A stretch of 64,000 bases of DNA, taken from NCBI GenBank assembly GCA_040393065.1, contig JBEBUW010000010.1, forward strand, positions 1 to 64,000, in the 5' to 3' direction. Origin of the DNA: JACCWM01 sp040393065. Its GTDB lineage: Bacteria > Myxococcota_A > Bradymonadia > Bradymonadales > Bradymonadaceae. The notes below the pieces were generated by a model. It saw only the letters and a program-made list of their open reading frames with translations. It was not told the DNA's origin and did not search any database. The position numbers and the translations under genes are program-made. Positions 7,910-17,485 of this stretch are shown piece after piece (positions within the stretch are counted from its first letter, which is position 1; the number at the start of each line of letters is the position of its first letter).

Positions 7910-9775
7910 ATGAAGCAGCAGACTAGCCGGTATTTTCAAAAACTATCTGTACTCGGATTGCTATTATCCGGGGCACTGATCGCAACAGGCTGTGGCGAGG
8001 AGGAAGGTACACCGGGCTTGGATACTGCGCAGGCTCGGACGTATGCTCTTGAGGACACGGAGTACACACGCAACATTCAGGTCTATAGCAATGTAAAACG
8101 CCTGGACGACCGTGCAGCAGCCCTGGTTTCGATTGAGCCGGATCGTCTGTATTTTCCAGCTTCCGCGTCGCATTTGATTGCCGAGTATGAAGCGGGCGAT
8201 ATCATGGCGACAGCCACCGGTCAGGGGCTGCTTCGTCGCGTCGAACGTATTGAGCGTCAGGGCGACACGCTGGTGGTCATTACCAGTCCGGCCAGTCTGG
8301 GAGATGTTTTCGCCAGCGGCGAAATTTATTTTGCAGCACATGCCGAACCGGACCTCGAAGTTCCTGAAAACTTCCGCTATGAGCCGATGCTGCACGATGT
8401 CAATGGCCTGAACGCGCGTTCGCAGGCTCTTTCGCTGGAAAAGAGCTGGGATGGTTCGCTGTTCTCGTGGAACAAAGACTTTGCAAGCGACATCAACGCA
8501 AAGATCGCAAACAATTATCTGATCGTTGAGCAGGCCAGTGTAAACTTTGACGTCGGCGCCGAGTTCTACGTTGACGCTTCGGTCTCGCTGGCTTCTCCTT
8601 TTGATAACCCGCTGAAAACTCTGCGTGTGGGTGCAAACGGCTCGGCCAACGCAACACTACGTGTTCGGTTGCAGTCTGAAGACGCGTTTGATTTTTCCAA
8701 GACATATGCTCTGGTTTCCACCGATCCTGGTGACTCGCCGATGCTTCAGATTCCTACCAAGACCTTCCCGATTGCCGGTCTTGTGAATCTGGATTTTGGC
8801 GCCAAGGCTACGCTGAAACTTGAAGCAACCCTGCAAGGCGAGCTCACGGCTACCAGCGAAGTCCAACTGAATGGAAATCTTGGCGGTGGCGTCGAGTACA
8901 AGAACAAAAACTGGGGCGTTTATACCAAAGCTGCCTTCTCGCCGAGCGGCTCTGGCCCGGCATTTGATGGTGATAAGGAGTTTGATGCCCAGGCACAACT
9001 CTATACAGAATTGACCGTTAAAATCGCAGATACGCTGAATGGCTCGCTGACTGTGCAGCCGACGATCGTCACGGTTGACCTGAGCCAGAAAATCTATCAG
9101 AGCGGCGATAAAAAAGGACAGTGCCCGTATCACTTCAATATCAATACGATCGGCAAAGCTTCCGGCGCGATCAGCGACGCAAATCTTTTGGGCTTCAAGA
9201 TTCCTCTGATGAAGTCCCCGAAAAACTGGACGTTGTATGATCGTGACTTCCTGACCAGAAATGGACAGCTTCAGCTTCCTGGTATTTGTGACCCGAACTA
9301 TGTCGTTCCGTCCTTTGGTGATGGCGGTCTGTACCCCGGCATGGTCTGCGAAGAGAGCAATCAGTGTGATGGCGGTGCAGTTTGCCAGCGCAATACCTGT
9401 GTAACAGAAGGCCCGATTCGATTCACGGCTGCATGGTTTGAGGATACCGACCTTGACCTTTCGGTAACAACTCCGGATGGAACTGTCGTTGATGCCTATG
9501 ACTTTGCCAGCCCGGCCAAAGGCGGTCTGAAATATGACTTCCCCAACTGCACCGGAAAATGTGTTGGAAAGGGCTCATTTGTCGAGAGCATCTACTCGAT
9601 CGAAGCTCCGCAACCGGGTACCTACACCATCACGTTGACGCACTTCAAAGATCGCACCGGTGGAAAGAGTGGGCAGGTTGCATTGCTTATCGATGACAAT
9701 GGCAAGCTGACGAACGAAGGCGGTCAGATCCCGGCCGAAGGTGAATCGATTAGCTTCGAGTACGTTGTTAAGTAA
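7910..9775 (+). CDS. Large lipoprotein with C-terminal DUF2135-like domain
   Basis: A 621-residue secreted protein. The signal peptide ends in the lipobox LIATGC near residue 28, so it is probably anchored to the outer membrane. The middle is beta-rich with no recognised family. A Cys-rich knot follows near residue 490 (CEESNQCDGGAVCQRNTC). The C-terminal ~110 residues, beginning FTAAWFEDTDLDLSVTTPDG and including GTYTITLTHF, resemble the DUF2135/YfaP type of beta-sandwich. The ATG at 7910 has AGGAG at 7898; an upstream in-frame ATG at 7874 lacks such a site. A strong terminator follows. Confidence 0.8.
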   Translation: MKQQTSRYFQKLSVLGLLLSGALIATGCGEEEGTPGLDTAQARTYALEDTEYTRNIQVYSNVKRLDDRAAALVSIEPDRLYFPASASHLIAEYEAGDIMATATGQGLLRRVERIERQGDTLVVITSPASLGDVFASGEIYFAAHAEPDLEVPENFRYEPMLHDVNGLNARSQALSLEKSWDGSLFSWNKDFASDINAKIANNYLIVEQASVNFDVGAEFYVDASVSLASPFDNPLKTLRVGANGSANATLRVRLQSEDAFDFSKTYALVSTDPGDSPMLQIPTKTFPIAGLVNLDFGAKATLKLEATLQGELTATSEVQLNGNLGGGVEYKNKNWGVYTKAAFSPSGSGPAFDGDKEFDAQAQLYTELTVKIADTLNGSLTVQPTIVTVDLSQKIYQSGDKKGQCPYHFNINTIGKASGAISDANLLGFKIPLMKSPKNWTLYDRDFLTRNGQLQLPGICDPNYVVPSFGDGGLYPGMVCEESNQCDGGAVCQRNTCVTEGPIRFTAAWFEDTDLDLSVTTPDGTVVDAYDFASPAKGGLKYDFPNCTGKCVGKGSFVESIYSIEAPQPGTYTITLTHFKDRTGGKSGQVALLIDDNGKLTNEGGQIPAEGESISFEYVVK

Positions 9776-9840
9776 GGCGTAATGCGCCAGCGATTATGCA
9801 CCATGTATTGCTGGCGACATTTATAGGTATAGGGATAAGA

Positions 9841-9876
9841 ACAGGGGTGCAGGTATCTGCTTGCACCCCTGTTTTC
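9841..9876 (+). terminator. Intrinsic terminator
   Basis: An 11-bp perfect stem (acaggggtgca / tgcacccctgt, 9841-9851 and 9862-9872) with a 10-base loop is followed by TTTTC. It ends the transcript of the large lipoprotein gene, 65 bp after its stop codon. Confidence 0.9.
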
Positions 9877-9910
9877 TTTTGAAAAACTCTCCTCAGTTTT
9901 CGGTAAAATC

Positions 9911-11059
9911 ATGCATTCTCCTCGAATTAGCTTTTGTAAGCGATTGTCCCTTCTTACTTTGTTTTTGGTAGCGCTGAGCTTGTCGGCGTGTGGAAACAAT
10001 AATTCTACGTTTCAATCCAAGCGTGATACCGGTTCCAATGTCGAAGACGAGGATACAGGTGTCGTTGGAGATGATACGGGCAACAATTCCGATACGGGCA
10101 ACAATGGCTCGGGAGACAATGATACCGGCAATAATGGCGAAACGGATACAGGTGAAAACCCCGACGATCCTTGCCTTGAGACAACGGCGGAGCAGGCTGC
10201 TGATTTTGCAACCAACTATGCCCGCGCGCTGTGCCAGAAAATGTGGTCTTGCGAAGGTAACGCTACCATTGCGATGTTTGCCTCATTGGGTGGCTGGACC
10301 GATGAAGAGTCATGCGTGAATTCGGTACTGGCAGCGAATATGACGGCTGCCCAGGCCAGAGCCGCAGTAAACAATGGTTCGATGAAACTCAATTCGTGTG
10401 CTGCAACAGCCTGCCTCGAGGAAATTGAGGAGCTCAATTGCTACGATGCAGAAACGCCGATGCGAGAAAATTACGTTCCGTTCATCGACAGCTGCTATCA
10501 AGCACTGGCTGGAAATCTCAGTACCGGACAGCCATGCACGATCAATGGACAGTGCGGAACCGGTGAGTTTTGTCAGCCGGATGATGAGCAGGATGTTTGC
10601 GGCGGAACCTGCGCGGATGTCGGATTGTATGGGTCGGGGCAATGCGGTGACATCATTTGTCGCGGTGATCAGTATTGTGTACCGGACAACGATGTTTGCG
10701 TAAGTCGTCATGCGGACGGTGAGTCTTGCGAAGAGGACTACCATTGTAAGTACAATTCGGAATGCGTTGATGGGCAGTGCGCGTCGATTGTTTCTGGTCT
10801 GGGTGAAGGCTCGACCTGTGATCTGAGCACGGCGCTGTGTGAGTTCGGTCTGATTTGCGTGGGAGGAACCTGTCAGAAACCAGCTTCTACAGGCGAAACC
10901 TGCGCATTCTTTGGATGCAGTCCCGACCTTTATTGCAATTCCGAGGGTAAATGTGTGGCAAAAGGCGGCGCCGATGCTTCATGCACGGATGGCAGCCAGT
11001 GCCTGTCCACGCATTGTGTAGCTGGAAAATGCACGGATCTCGATGCGCTTTGTCCGTGA
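9911..11059 (+). CDS. Cys-rich lipoprotein with DTGNN linker
   Basis: A 382-residue surface protein. The signal peptide ends in the lipobox LSLSAC at about residue 27. An acidic low-complexity linker at residues 37-82 contains repeated DTGNN/DTG units. A first globular part (residues ~90-200) carries several Cys. The C-terminal half has about 20 Cys in small modules such as GTGEFCQPDDEQDVCGG and GDQYCVPDNDVC, probably disulfide-bonded EGF- or dickkopf-like knots. It belongs to the family of Cys-rich lipoproteins common in Myxococcota-like genomes; its function is unknown. The ribosome-binding site ahead of the ATG is weak. Confidence 0.8.
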   Translation: MHSPRISFCKRLSLLTLFLVALSLSACGNNNSTFQSKRDTGSNVEDEDTGVVGDDTGNNSDTGNNGSGDNDTGNNGETDTGENPDDPCLETTAEQAADFATNYARALCQKMWSCEGNATIAMFASLGGWTDEESCVNSVLAANMTAAQARAAVNNGSMKLNSCAATACLEEIEELNCYDAETPMRENYVPFIDSCYQALAGNLSTGQPCTINGQCGTGEFCQPDDEQDVCGGTCADVGLYGSGQCGDIICRGDQYCVPDNDVCVSRHADGESCEEDYHCKYNSECVDGQCASIVSGLGEGSTCDLSTALCEFGLICVGGTCQKPASTGETCAFFGCSPDLYCNSEGKCVAKGGADASCTDGSQCLSTHCVAGKCTDLDALCP

Positions 11060-11094
11060 TAGCAATCACGCATCTAAAGTAGTCTGAGTAAGAA

Positions 11095-11131
11095 AAATCC
11101 CCCGGCAGATGAATTTGCCGGGGGATTTTTT
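11095..11131. terminator. Bidirectional intrinsic terminator
   Basis: AAATCCCCCGGCA pairs with TGCCGGGGGATTT across an 8-base loop, with A-run and T-run on either side. It sits between the convergent Cys-rich lipoprotein and rhodanese-ThiF genes and can stop both. Confidence 0.9.
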
Positions 11132-11158
11132 TGACTCAACGTTGCGAAGCTTAAAAAA

Positions 11159-12319
11159 TCAACTCACATTGCAGAAGACCTGATAATCGATAAATCCCGT
11201 AAATTCAGCGTTTTCGCCGCATACGGCACATTCGGGATCACGACTCAGCTTTAGTTCACGGAATTCAGCGCTGAGTGCATCATAGGTGATGAGTCGGCCG
11301 GCGATGGACTGGCCGGCGCCCAGAATCAGCTTGATAACTTCTGTGGCCTGAAGCAGGCCGATGACGCCGGGAACCACGCCGAGAACGCCGGCTTCCTGGC
11401 AACTGGGAGCAAGCTCCGGTGGCGGCGGCTCGGGATACAGGCAACGGTAGCAGGGACCCTGGTTGGGAACAAATGAGGTCGCCTGGCCTTCAAAGCGGTA
11501 CACCGAACCGTGAACATTGGGGATCCCCAGGTGAACGCATGCGTCATTGACGAGATAGCGTGTAGCGAAGTTATCACCGCCATCCACGACGATGTCCCAG
11601 TCTTTGAAGATGTCTAATACGTTATCGCTGTTGAGCCAGGTTTCGTAGGTAACGATTTCGACCTCGGGATTGAGTGCTTCAAGAGTGGCCCTGGCGGACT
11701 CAACTTTTGAGGTGCCAACGCGCGCATCCGTATGAAGAATCTGACGTTGGAGGTTGGAGCGATCGATGACGTCGCTGTCAATTAGGCCGATTTTTCCTAC
11801 GCCGGCTGCGGTCAAATACAGAGCTGTAGGGCTACCCAGCGCACCGGCGCCGAGCAAAAGTACCCGTGCGTCCAGAAGCTTACGTTGGCCGGCTTCGCCA
11901 ACTTCGGGAATGATCAATTGACGGCTAAATCGTGATAACTGCTCCGGCGTGAGTGATTTTGCGATGTGGATTTTGTGACCGGCACGTTTCCAGGCTGTAA
12001 ATCCTCCGCGCATCGATTTGACGTTGGTGTAACCGAGTTCTTTAAGTGACCGTGCAGCGAGGGCTGAACGCGTGCCGCCGGCGCAATAAAGCACAATGGG
12101 CGCCGAACGATCACTCACAACATTCTCGATTCTTAGATCGAGCATTCCACGAGAAATAAACTGAGCGCCTTCTATATGGCCATCGACAAACTCATCACGC
12201 TCGCGCACGTCAATCAATGTGACCGGCTCACCAGATTGAAGAAGGGCATGAACGGAATCCACGTCTGTTTCCTCAATTTCACTTTTGACTCGCTCGATCA
12301 ATTCATTGAAATTTGCCAT
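11159..12319 (-). CDS. Rhodanese-ThiF/MoeB fusion, sulfur-carrier adenylyltransferase
   Basis: A 386-residue E1-like enzyme. Residues ~20-112 are a rhodanese domain with the active-site cysteine in YCAGGTRSA. From ~125 on is a ThiF/MoeB domain with the ATP loop LLGAGALGSP, the DSDVIDRSNLQRQ segment, the EAGVLG motif, and two zinc CxxC pairs (CYRC, CAVC). It should activate the C-terminus of a ThiS/MoaD-like protein by adenylation and pass sulfur via the rhodanese Cys, for molybdopterin, thiamin or tRNA thiolation. The rhodanese is N-terminal, the reverse of MOCS3/MoeZ. A strong AAGGAG precedes the ATG. No carrier protein gene is next to it. Confidence 0.92.
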   Translation of the reverse strand: MANFNELIERVKSEIEETDVDSVHALLQSGEPVTLIDVRERDEFVDGHIEGAQFISRGMLDLRIENVVSDRSAPIVLYCAGGTRSALAARSLKELGYTNVKSMRGGFTAWKRAGHKIHIAKSLTPEQLSRFSRQLIIPEVGEAGQRKLLDARVLLLGAGALGSPTALYLTAAGVGKIGLIDSDVIDRSNLQRQILHTDARVGTSKVESARATLEALNPEVEIVTYETWLNSDNVLDIFKDWDIVVDGGDNFATRYLVNDACVHLGIPNVHGSVYRFEGQATSFVPNQGPCYRCLYPEPPPPELAPSCQEAGVLGVVPGVIGLLQATEVIKLILGAGQSIAGRLITYDALSAEFRELKLSRDPECAVCGENAEFTGFIDYQVFCNVS

Positions 12320-12462
12320 TACAAATCTCCTTATCTTATCAACTCTTACGCAATACTTTCTAAGCAGTAAGAGAATCTGGACTCGCCTGTCGCGAACAGA
12401 ACATTCAGTGGATCTGGTTTATTCAGAGCAGCAGAATAGGTAGGGCCTGGCCGCCACTGCCT

Positions 12463-15297
12463 CTAGAACTCATCGAGTGCATCGATGAGTTCATCGATCC
12501 CTTCGACGGCTTGCTGAATATCAACGCGGTTTCGGATTTGATTGATGACCGATTGTACTTCGGGTTTGAGTTCTCTGGGAGCTTCTGGATACCAGGCCAG
12601 AAGCATACTGGCGATAGCGGTATCTTGATAAAATCCCAGCGCGCGAAGGGCTACCTTGCGTCGATCCAGTTCGGTTTCTGTTCGGACGATCGTAAAAAGT
12701 ATTTCAATACCAGACTGACTGCGGCGATGGCCGATTGCCATCAGGGCCTGGCGAAAAAGTAGCTCACGTTCCTCCGGGGTTTCATTGTCCGAAGCCGGAA
12801 ACTGCTTTTGCGCAATGGATATCAGCAATGCCTCTCCGGCAGGGGTGGTATCAAGGCCGAGTAAATCAACAAGCTGAATACGCGCGCGAAATGGAGTTTT
12901 GGGGTCTTTGAATAATTGTTTGATGACAGCGACATTCAAGGAGCGGTCATGGCGCTTTAAGGCTCGCATGATATTGATAGCACGCGCCGTATCGATGGAT
13001 TGGACGAGCGTCTCGCTCAGAAATTCCATCGCCTGCGGACTGCCTTCGCGCGCCAGGAGGCTATAGGCGTGATGAAGTCCCTGCGTCCAGGTTTCGTTGC
13101 GAGCGTATTGGATCACAGCAGGAATGCTTTTCTCGGAGTCTTCTTTTCTGGCGAGTGAAATCATCGATTCGATGCGAACATCGGGGGAGATATCGGTCAG
13201 CGCTTGCTCCAGCGCTGTCCGCGCCTGCTCATCGGGATAATAGCCGAGTGCCTGAGCGGCAGCGCGACGGATCAACGGGTCAGGATGTTTGAGCAATAAA
13301 TCATAAGCCAGATAAGGCAGGGCCGCTTCGTGGCGGAAATACCCCAGGGCTCGGATTGCACTCAAGCGATGCGTTCGTGACGGCGCATTTTTTGCGGCTT
13401 CGAGTAAAAGTTCGCTGCCTTCGAGTTGTGCTCCTTGTTGGATATACAGGCGGCGGCCGAGCGTTTCGATACCACGAAGGGCATCAAAAGAAGCAGCGGC
13501 TGACGTATCCTCTCGCCGGGTCTGCGTAAGAAGCGCCGGGAAAACAGTGGCACCGCCGTTGACGATGGCACGCAGGCGTTCACGACGTTCAAAGTCGCTA
13601 CCCTGTCCGAGGTTCTCAACGAGTAGTGAAAGTTGAACCGGAGTGGCAACACGGCCGATCAGGCGAATGATATCAATCCGTTTTTGATCGGTAATTCCCT
13701 GGTTTTCTAGGAATTCCGAGAGTTTTTCAGTTGAATGGGAGCCGTGCATAGCGATGGTACGCTTGATGGCACGATATTCGTCGTCTTCTGGTTGGGTGAC
13801 TTCAAACGCGGCAAGCAAAATAGGAAGCGATTGGCCGGGAGGAAGTTGGCCGAGCAATGGAATGACGCGAACTCTGCGCTCCGAGGGACCTTCAGCCAGT
13901 GCTTCGCGGATGGCGGCCACTGCGTCAGTTTCAATGCCAATCATAAGCTGTCCCAGCCGGTCGCGCCGGCGCAGCAAGGGTTCGGAAGCGATAAAATCGA
14001 TGAGGTTCTTCGCTGTTTCGCGGCTGCTCGGAGATTCAAGCGTTGTCACGGGCGTAATCTCTGAGATGGCGACCGATTGGCGATAATCTGGCGAGCGACG
14101 TGCGGGAGCGGATGTTCCAGACATGCTGTCCAGAAGCATGACCGTCATGCAGCTTGTTGTAACTGGTTCTGGAAACGCAACGAACAATCCGCCCTTATTG
14201 TCCAGGGTGGCGTAATCATAACCGGGAATGTCGATTTCAAAACGAGTTAGGTCTGAAAATGAAACAAGCAGTCGGGTAGGGCGGCCGTATTGCTGGAATG
14301 TATTGGAATCGCTGCCGTTTCCAGGGAAAATGCGAAAGCCTTGGAGCGGTACGAGTTCATTTATACTGGCTGTGACATATTCTCCGGTGCCAAGGCCTTT
14401 CGCGCCTTCAGCCCAGGCTGTTTTGGTATCAAGATCGCCAAGCGTACGAGGCCGGATCGTGACCAGCGCACCTGGATTGCTGCGAATATCGCTTGTGGCC
14501 CAGGCCCAACTGTAAATTCCGGCCAGATATGGGGACATAAAACGTGTTTTAGGAGTTTTCGCTGTAAGTTTTCGTGCTCCTTTCAGTAAAACTTCAAGCT
14601 TTGCATGAGGAATGAATCGTTGCCTGTCTACTACGTATCGTTCAACGGCTTCGTCATTCCCAAGGCCGCAATATTCTACGACATTTTTTGAGTCTGTTCG
14701 TAAAAGCTGCGGGGCCGCGCCTTCCGTATCCACATGAAGTCTTGGGCCGCCATCAAGTTCCGTAAAGTTTCCACTGGCCACCAGCGTACAGTTCCAGTGA
14801 ATTCGGCTGGTGGCTCTTCGCGATTGTCTTTCGTCTACGGGACTGAGTAACCATGCAACTTGATACGTCGGCATATCGGGCGGAGCGCCGGCTTCCACCG
14901 AAGACGTTCCTGTGAAAAGTACAAGATGGGTGTTTTGCTCTAATAGATGATGAGCGATCTCATACTGGTAATAACGCTCTCCGGCATGATCGGGCAGAAG
15001 TGCCGCGCACAGGCGCGTTTGTGTCGCATCAGCACTGTCTGCATGAAGTGACCAGGGGAGGTTACGGCCATCATCGTCGCGATTCATTTGCACAGAAATT
15101 GAGCCATGCGCATCATCATCGAGCTTCACATTCTGAGAGAATCGAAGAACTTTGGCCGCATTAGCATTATCGATGTCATTTGCGTCAGATGCCTGTTCTG
15201 ATTGGGCTAAGGCAGCTTTGCTGCTGACCAAAACCGTCGCCAGTGACGTGGCGAATATGAACCATTTTGGCAGAGGCATTGTCATTCGGTACATCAT
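12463..15297 (-). CDS. Secreted glycan-binding-like/HEAT-repeat protein
   Basis: A ~944-residue exported protein with a signal peptide ending near ALAQ. Residues ~260-390 (TAWAEGAKGLGTGEYV, then GFRIFPGNGSDSNTFQQYGRPTRLLV) resemble the discoidin-like NADase-type glycan-binding fold. From about residue 440 to the end there are many HEAT-like helical repeats, with regularly spaced ARAL/RRAAAQALGYY units. The likely start is ATG 15297, whose ATGA overlaps the NUDIX stop. A GTG at 15312 in the same frame would give a slightly longer N-terminus. The molecular target is unknown. An extracytoplasmic scaffold or glycan-recognition role is inferred. Confidence 0.8.
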   Translation of the reverse strand: MMYRMTMPLPKWFIFATSLATVLVSSKAALAQSEQASDANDIDNANAAKVLRFSQNVKLDDDAHGSISVQMNRDDDGRNLPWSLHADSADATQTRLCAALLPDHAGERYYQYEIAHHLLEQNTHLVLFTGTSSVEAGAPPDMPTYQVAWLLSPVDERQSRRATSRIHWNCTLVASGNFTELDGGPRLHVDTEGAAPQLLRTDSKNVVEYCGLGNDEAVERYVVDRQRFIPHAKLEVLLKGARKLTAKTPKTRFMSPYLAGIYSWAWATSDIRSNPGALVTIRPRTLGDLDTKTAWAEGAKGLGTGEYVTASINELVPLQGFRIFPGNGSDSNTFQQYGRPTRLLVSFSDLTRFEIDIPGYDYATLDNKGGLFVAFPEPVTTSCMTVMLLDSMSGTSAPARRSPDYRQSVAISEITPVTTLESPSSRETAKNLIDFIASEPLLRRRDRLGQLMIGIETDAVAAIREALAEGPSERRVRVIPLLGQLPPGQSLPILLAAFEVTQPEDDEYRAIKRTIAMHGSHSTEKLSEFLENQGITDQKRIDIIRLIGRVATPVQLSLLVENLGQGSDFERRERLRAIVNGGATVFPALLTQTRREDTSAAASFDALRGIETLGRRLYIQQGAQLEGSELLLEAAKNAPSRTHRLSAIRALGYFRHEAALPYLAYDLLLKHPDPLIRRAAAQALGYYPDEQARTALEQALTDISPDVRIESMISLARKEDSEKSIPAVIQYARNETWTQGLHHAYSLLAREGSPQAMEFLSETLVQSIDTARAINIMRALKRHDRSLNVAVIKQLFKDPKTPFRARIQLVDLLGLDTTPAGEALLISIAQKQFPASDNETPEERELLFRQALMAIGHRRSQSGIEILFTIVRTETELDRRKVALRALGFYQDTAIASMLLAWYPEAPRELKPEVQSVINQIRNRVDIQQAVEGIDELIDALDEF

Positions 15298-15833
15298 AAC
15301 GTCTTTTTCCACCGTTCAAGCATGGTCGCCGGTGATGGGCGTTGGCCGGAAGTGCGAAAGTTCAAGTAGTCGTTTAGGATTTGCGCATGATCAAAACACA
15401 GAATCTCAGGAAGAGAATCCAATGCAAACGCCTTTGCCTGTAAAGCATCATCGGCTCCCCGAGGTGTCCGGCAGCCTGTCTTGGAAACGTTCGCAATAAA
15501 GACGGTCGACATGGTGTGTTTGCGTGGATCGCGATGGGGATTTGAATAGACATAAAGCAAATCTTCAAGTTCTACATCAAGTCCTGTTTCTTCTTTTGCC
15601 TCGCGGACAGCAGCGTTTTCTACAGGTTCCCCGTAATCTACAAATCCACCGGGAATAGCCCATCCCAGAGGTTCAAATTTGCGTTCGATGAGAACAATCT
15701 GGTCGTCGAGTAAAATGATCACATCAACGGTGGGAGCAGGGTTTCGATAGATTTGATCCAAAGCAAATCTCCAGAGAGCTGTAAAATGCAGGGGAGGGGG
15801 TTCAAATTTTTGACACCTGCACAAGGCACTCAT
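15294..15833 (-). CDS. NUDIX hydrolase
   Basis: A NUDIX-box hydrolase of up to 179 residues. The box GFVDYGEPVENAAVREAKEETGL follows the GX5EX7REUXEEXGU pattern completely, so it should cleave a nucleoside-diphosphate-linked substrate. The family domain begins at about LDQIYRNPAPTVDVII. A TTG at 15761, preceded by GGAG, would start exactly there and give ~155 residues; the ATG at 15833 lacks a good ribosome-binding site. The shorter form is therefore quite possible. The stop overlaps the next start by 4 bp (ATGA). It is divergent from maf. Confidence 0.88.
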   Translation of the reverse strand: MSALCRCQKFEPPPLHFTALWRFALDQIYRNPAPTVDVIILLDDQIVLIERKFEPLGWAIPGGFVDYGEPVENAAVREAKEETGLDVELEDLLYVYSNPHRDPRKHTMSTVFIANVSKTGCRTPRGADDALQAKAFALDSLPEILCFDHAQILNDYLNFRTSGQRPSPATMLERWKKTL

Positions 15834-15887
15834 AGTCTGGCGACGGCATAAAAGCCGCCTTCCTATACAGCTGTTGAGTACCGAGAG

Positions 15888-16532
15888 ATGAAAAAATTAA
15901 CACCTTCTAATCGTCGCATTGTTTTAGCCAGCGGCTCGCCCCGGCGTCTGGAGCTAGCACGCCGTATCGGCTTTGAGCCGCATATCGTTGTTAGTGATGT
16001 TCCGGAAGTCAAAACAACCTCGGAATCGCCGGCTGACTATACGCGGCGTCTGGCCTTTCTCAAAGCGCAAGGGGTAGCGGAAAAGCTGGCTGGCAGCGAC
16101 GAGATTGCCGATTGGATACTGGCAGCCGACACAATCGTTGTGCTCGGTGAGGAAGTTCTCGAAAAGCCGGTCGATCTTGCGGATGCACGCCGGATGCTCA
16201 AGCAGTTGTCAGGAAATTCGCACACGGTCATCACTTCCTTTTGCTGGTGGTCGCGTAGCGGCCATGACGCCAGCCAAAATTTACCGATTGTGCGCTCCGT
16301 TGAAACCACGGTTTATTTTCGAGAACTCAGTGATGCAATGATCGAGCGTTACCTGGCAACCGGCGAGTCGATGGATAAGGCCGGAAGCTACGGTGCGCAG
16401 GATATTGGCAGCATTCTCGTACGCAAAATCGAGGGGAGTTATTTCTCTGTCGTTGGATTGCCGATCTGCGAAGTTATCGAGGCTTTGCAGGAAGTCGGTG
16501 CACTGGAAAATTATCCTTTTCCCTTACTCTAA
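15888..16532 (+). CDS. maf: Maf-family nucleoside triphosphate pyrophosphatase
   Basis: A 214-residue Maf protein, a cytosolic house-cleaning pyrophosphatase that hydrolyses non-canonical or dTTP/UTP-type nucleotides. Conserved features are the LASGSPRRLEL start (residues 13-23), the AADTIVV segment carrying the catalytic Asp, the EKPVD motif, and GSYGAQDIG near 168. The last motif and overall length favour the dTTP/UTP (YhdE-like) branch, but that is not certain. It is the first gene of a rightward group with proC and the DivIVA-domain gene. Confidence 0.93.
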   Translation: MKKLTPSNRRIVLASGSPRRLELARRIGFEPHIVVSDVPEVKTTSESPADYTRRLAFLKAQGVAEKLAGSDEIADWILAADTIVVLGEEVLEKPVDLADARRMLKQLSGNSHTVITSFCWWSRSGHDASQNLPIVRSVETTVYFRELSDAMIERYLATGESMDKAGSYGAQDIGSILVRKIEGSYFSVVGLPICEVIEALQEVGALENYPFPLL

Positions 16533-16561
16533 CGTAAAAATCATAACCGAGCAGATTTGTG

Positions 16562-17416
16562 ATGATAGATGCGCGGCTTCAAGATTATCTGATTGTATTG
16601 ATTGGTTGCGGCCAGATGGGTGCTGCACTGGCCAAAGGCCTGGTGGCAAGTGGTGCATTTAACCCGCGTAATTTTGTATGTCTGGATGCAAATCCTAAGA
16701 AAGCCCAGGCGCTTGCCGACGAACTCGATGCGCGCGAGGACATTCCAGAAGTCGAGCTGGATGCAGACGGTCAGCCATTTCGTCGGATTCGGCTCTACTT
16801 GATTGCAGTAAAACCAGCGGATGTGCGTGCGGTGCTGGAATCCAGGCAAGAAGAGTTTGACGATGACGACACCATCGTTTCTGTCGCCGCCGGTTTGCCG
16901 ATTTCGTATTTGCGGCGCGCGGCAGGGCCTAAACCAGGCATTGTGCGCGCGATGCCCAACACGCCGTCGTTGATTGGCGCCGGGGTAACGGGCGTCATGG
17001 GGGATGGAACGGTTGATATGGATGCGGTCACGGCTGTTTTTGAAGCGGTTGGCCGCGTGGTTCGGCTGCGAAACGAAGATCATTTTGATGCGCTTACGGC
17101 ACTGAGTGGCAGTGGGCCTGCGTATATTTTTACCGCAATTGAGGCGATGGCTGATGGCGGTGTTTTGATGGGATTGGATCGAAAAACATCGATCGAACTG
17201 GCCTGCGGCGCGATTGAAGGTGCGGCACGTCTGGTTCAGGCGCAGGATTTTGTGCATACGGCCGAACTCAAAGATCGTGTAGCCAGTCCGGGAGGAACCA
17301 CCATCGCAGCACTGATTGCGCTGGAGGAACATGGTTATCGGCACGCACTGATTCGTGCTGTGGAAGCTGCAGCACGCCGTAGCCAGGAAATGACTCGGAA
17401 GTTCGAAAACTCATAA
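16562..17416 (+). CDS. proC: Pyrroline-5-carboxylate reductase
   Basis: Catalyses the last step of proline synthesis, NAD(P)H-dependent reduction of pyrroline-5-carboxylate. Residues 1-165 hold a Rossmann fold (LIGCGQMGAALAKGL near 11-25). The dimerisation domain carries the family signature around ALSGSGPAYIF and DRVASPGGTTIAAL. The ~284-residue length is slightly long for ProC, with an N-terminal acidic insert (residues ~40-75). A GTG directly before the ATG at 16562 is an alternative start. It is 29 bp downstream of maf and probably in the same operon. Confidence 0.95.
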   Translation: MIDARLQDYLIVLIGCGQMGAALAKGLVASGAFNPRNFVCLDANPKKAQALADELDAREDIPEVELDADGQPFRRIRLYLIAVKPADVRAVLESRQEEFDDDDTIVSVAAGLPISYLRRAAGPKPGIVRAMPNTPSLIGAGVTGVMGDGTVDMDAVTAVFEAVGRVVRLRNEDHFDALTALSGSGPAYIFTAIEAMADGGVLMGLDRKTSIELACGAIEGAARLVQAQDFVHTAELKDRVASPGGTTIAALIALEEHGYRHALIRAVEAAARRSQEMTRKFENS

Positions 17417-17485
17417 AGTGCAGCCTTTTTATGCCTTTTTATGCCAGGAGGCAGTTTTTCAGGCATCATCACGGAGGATATCAGA

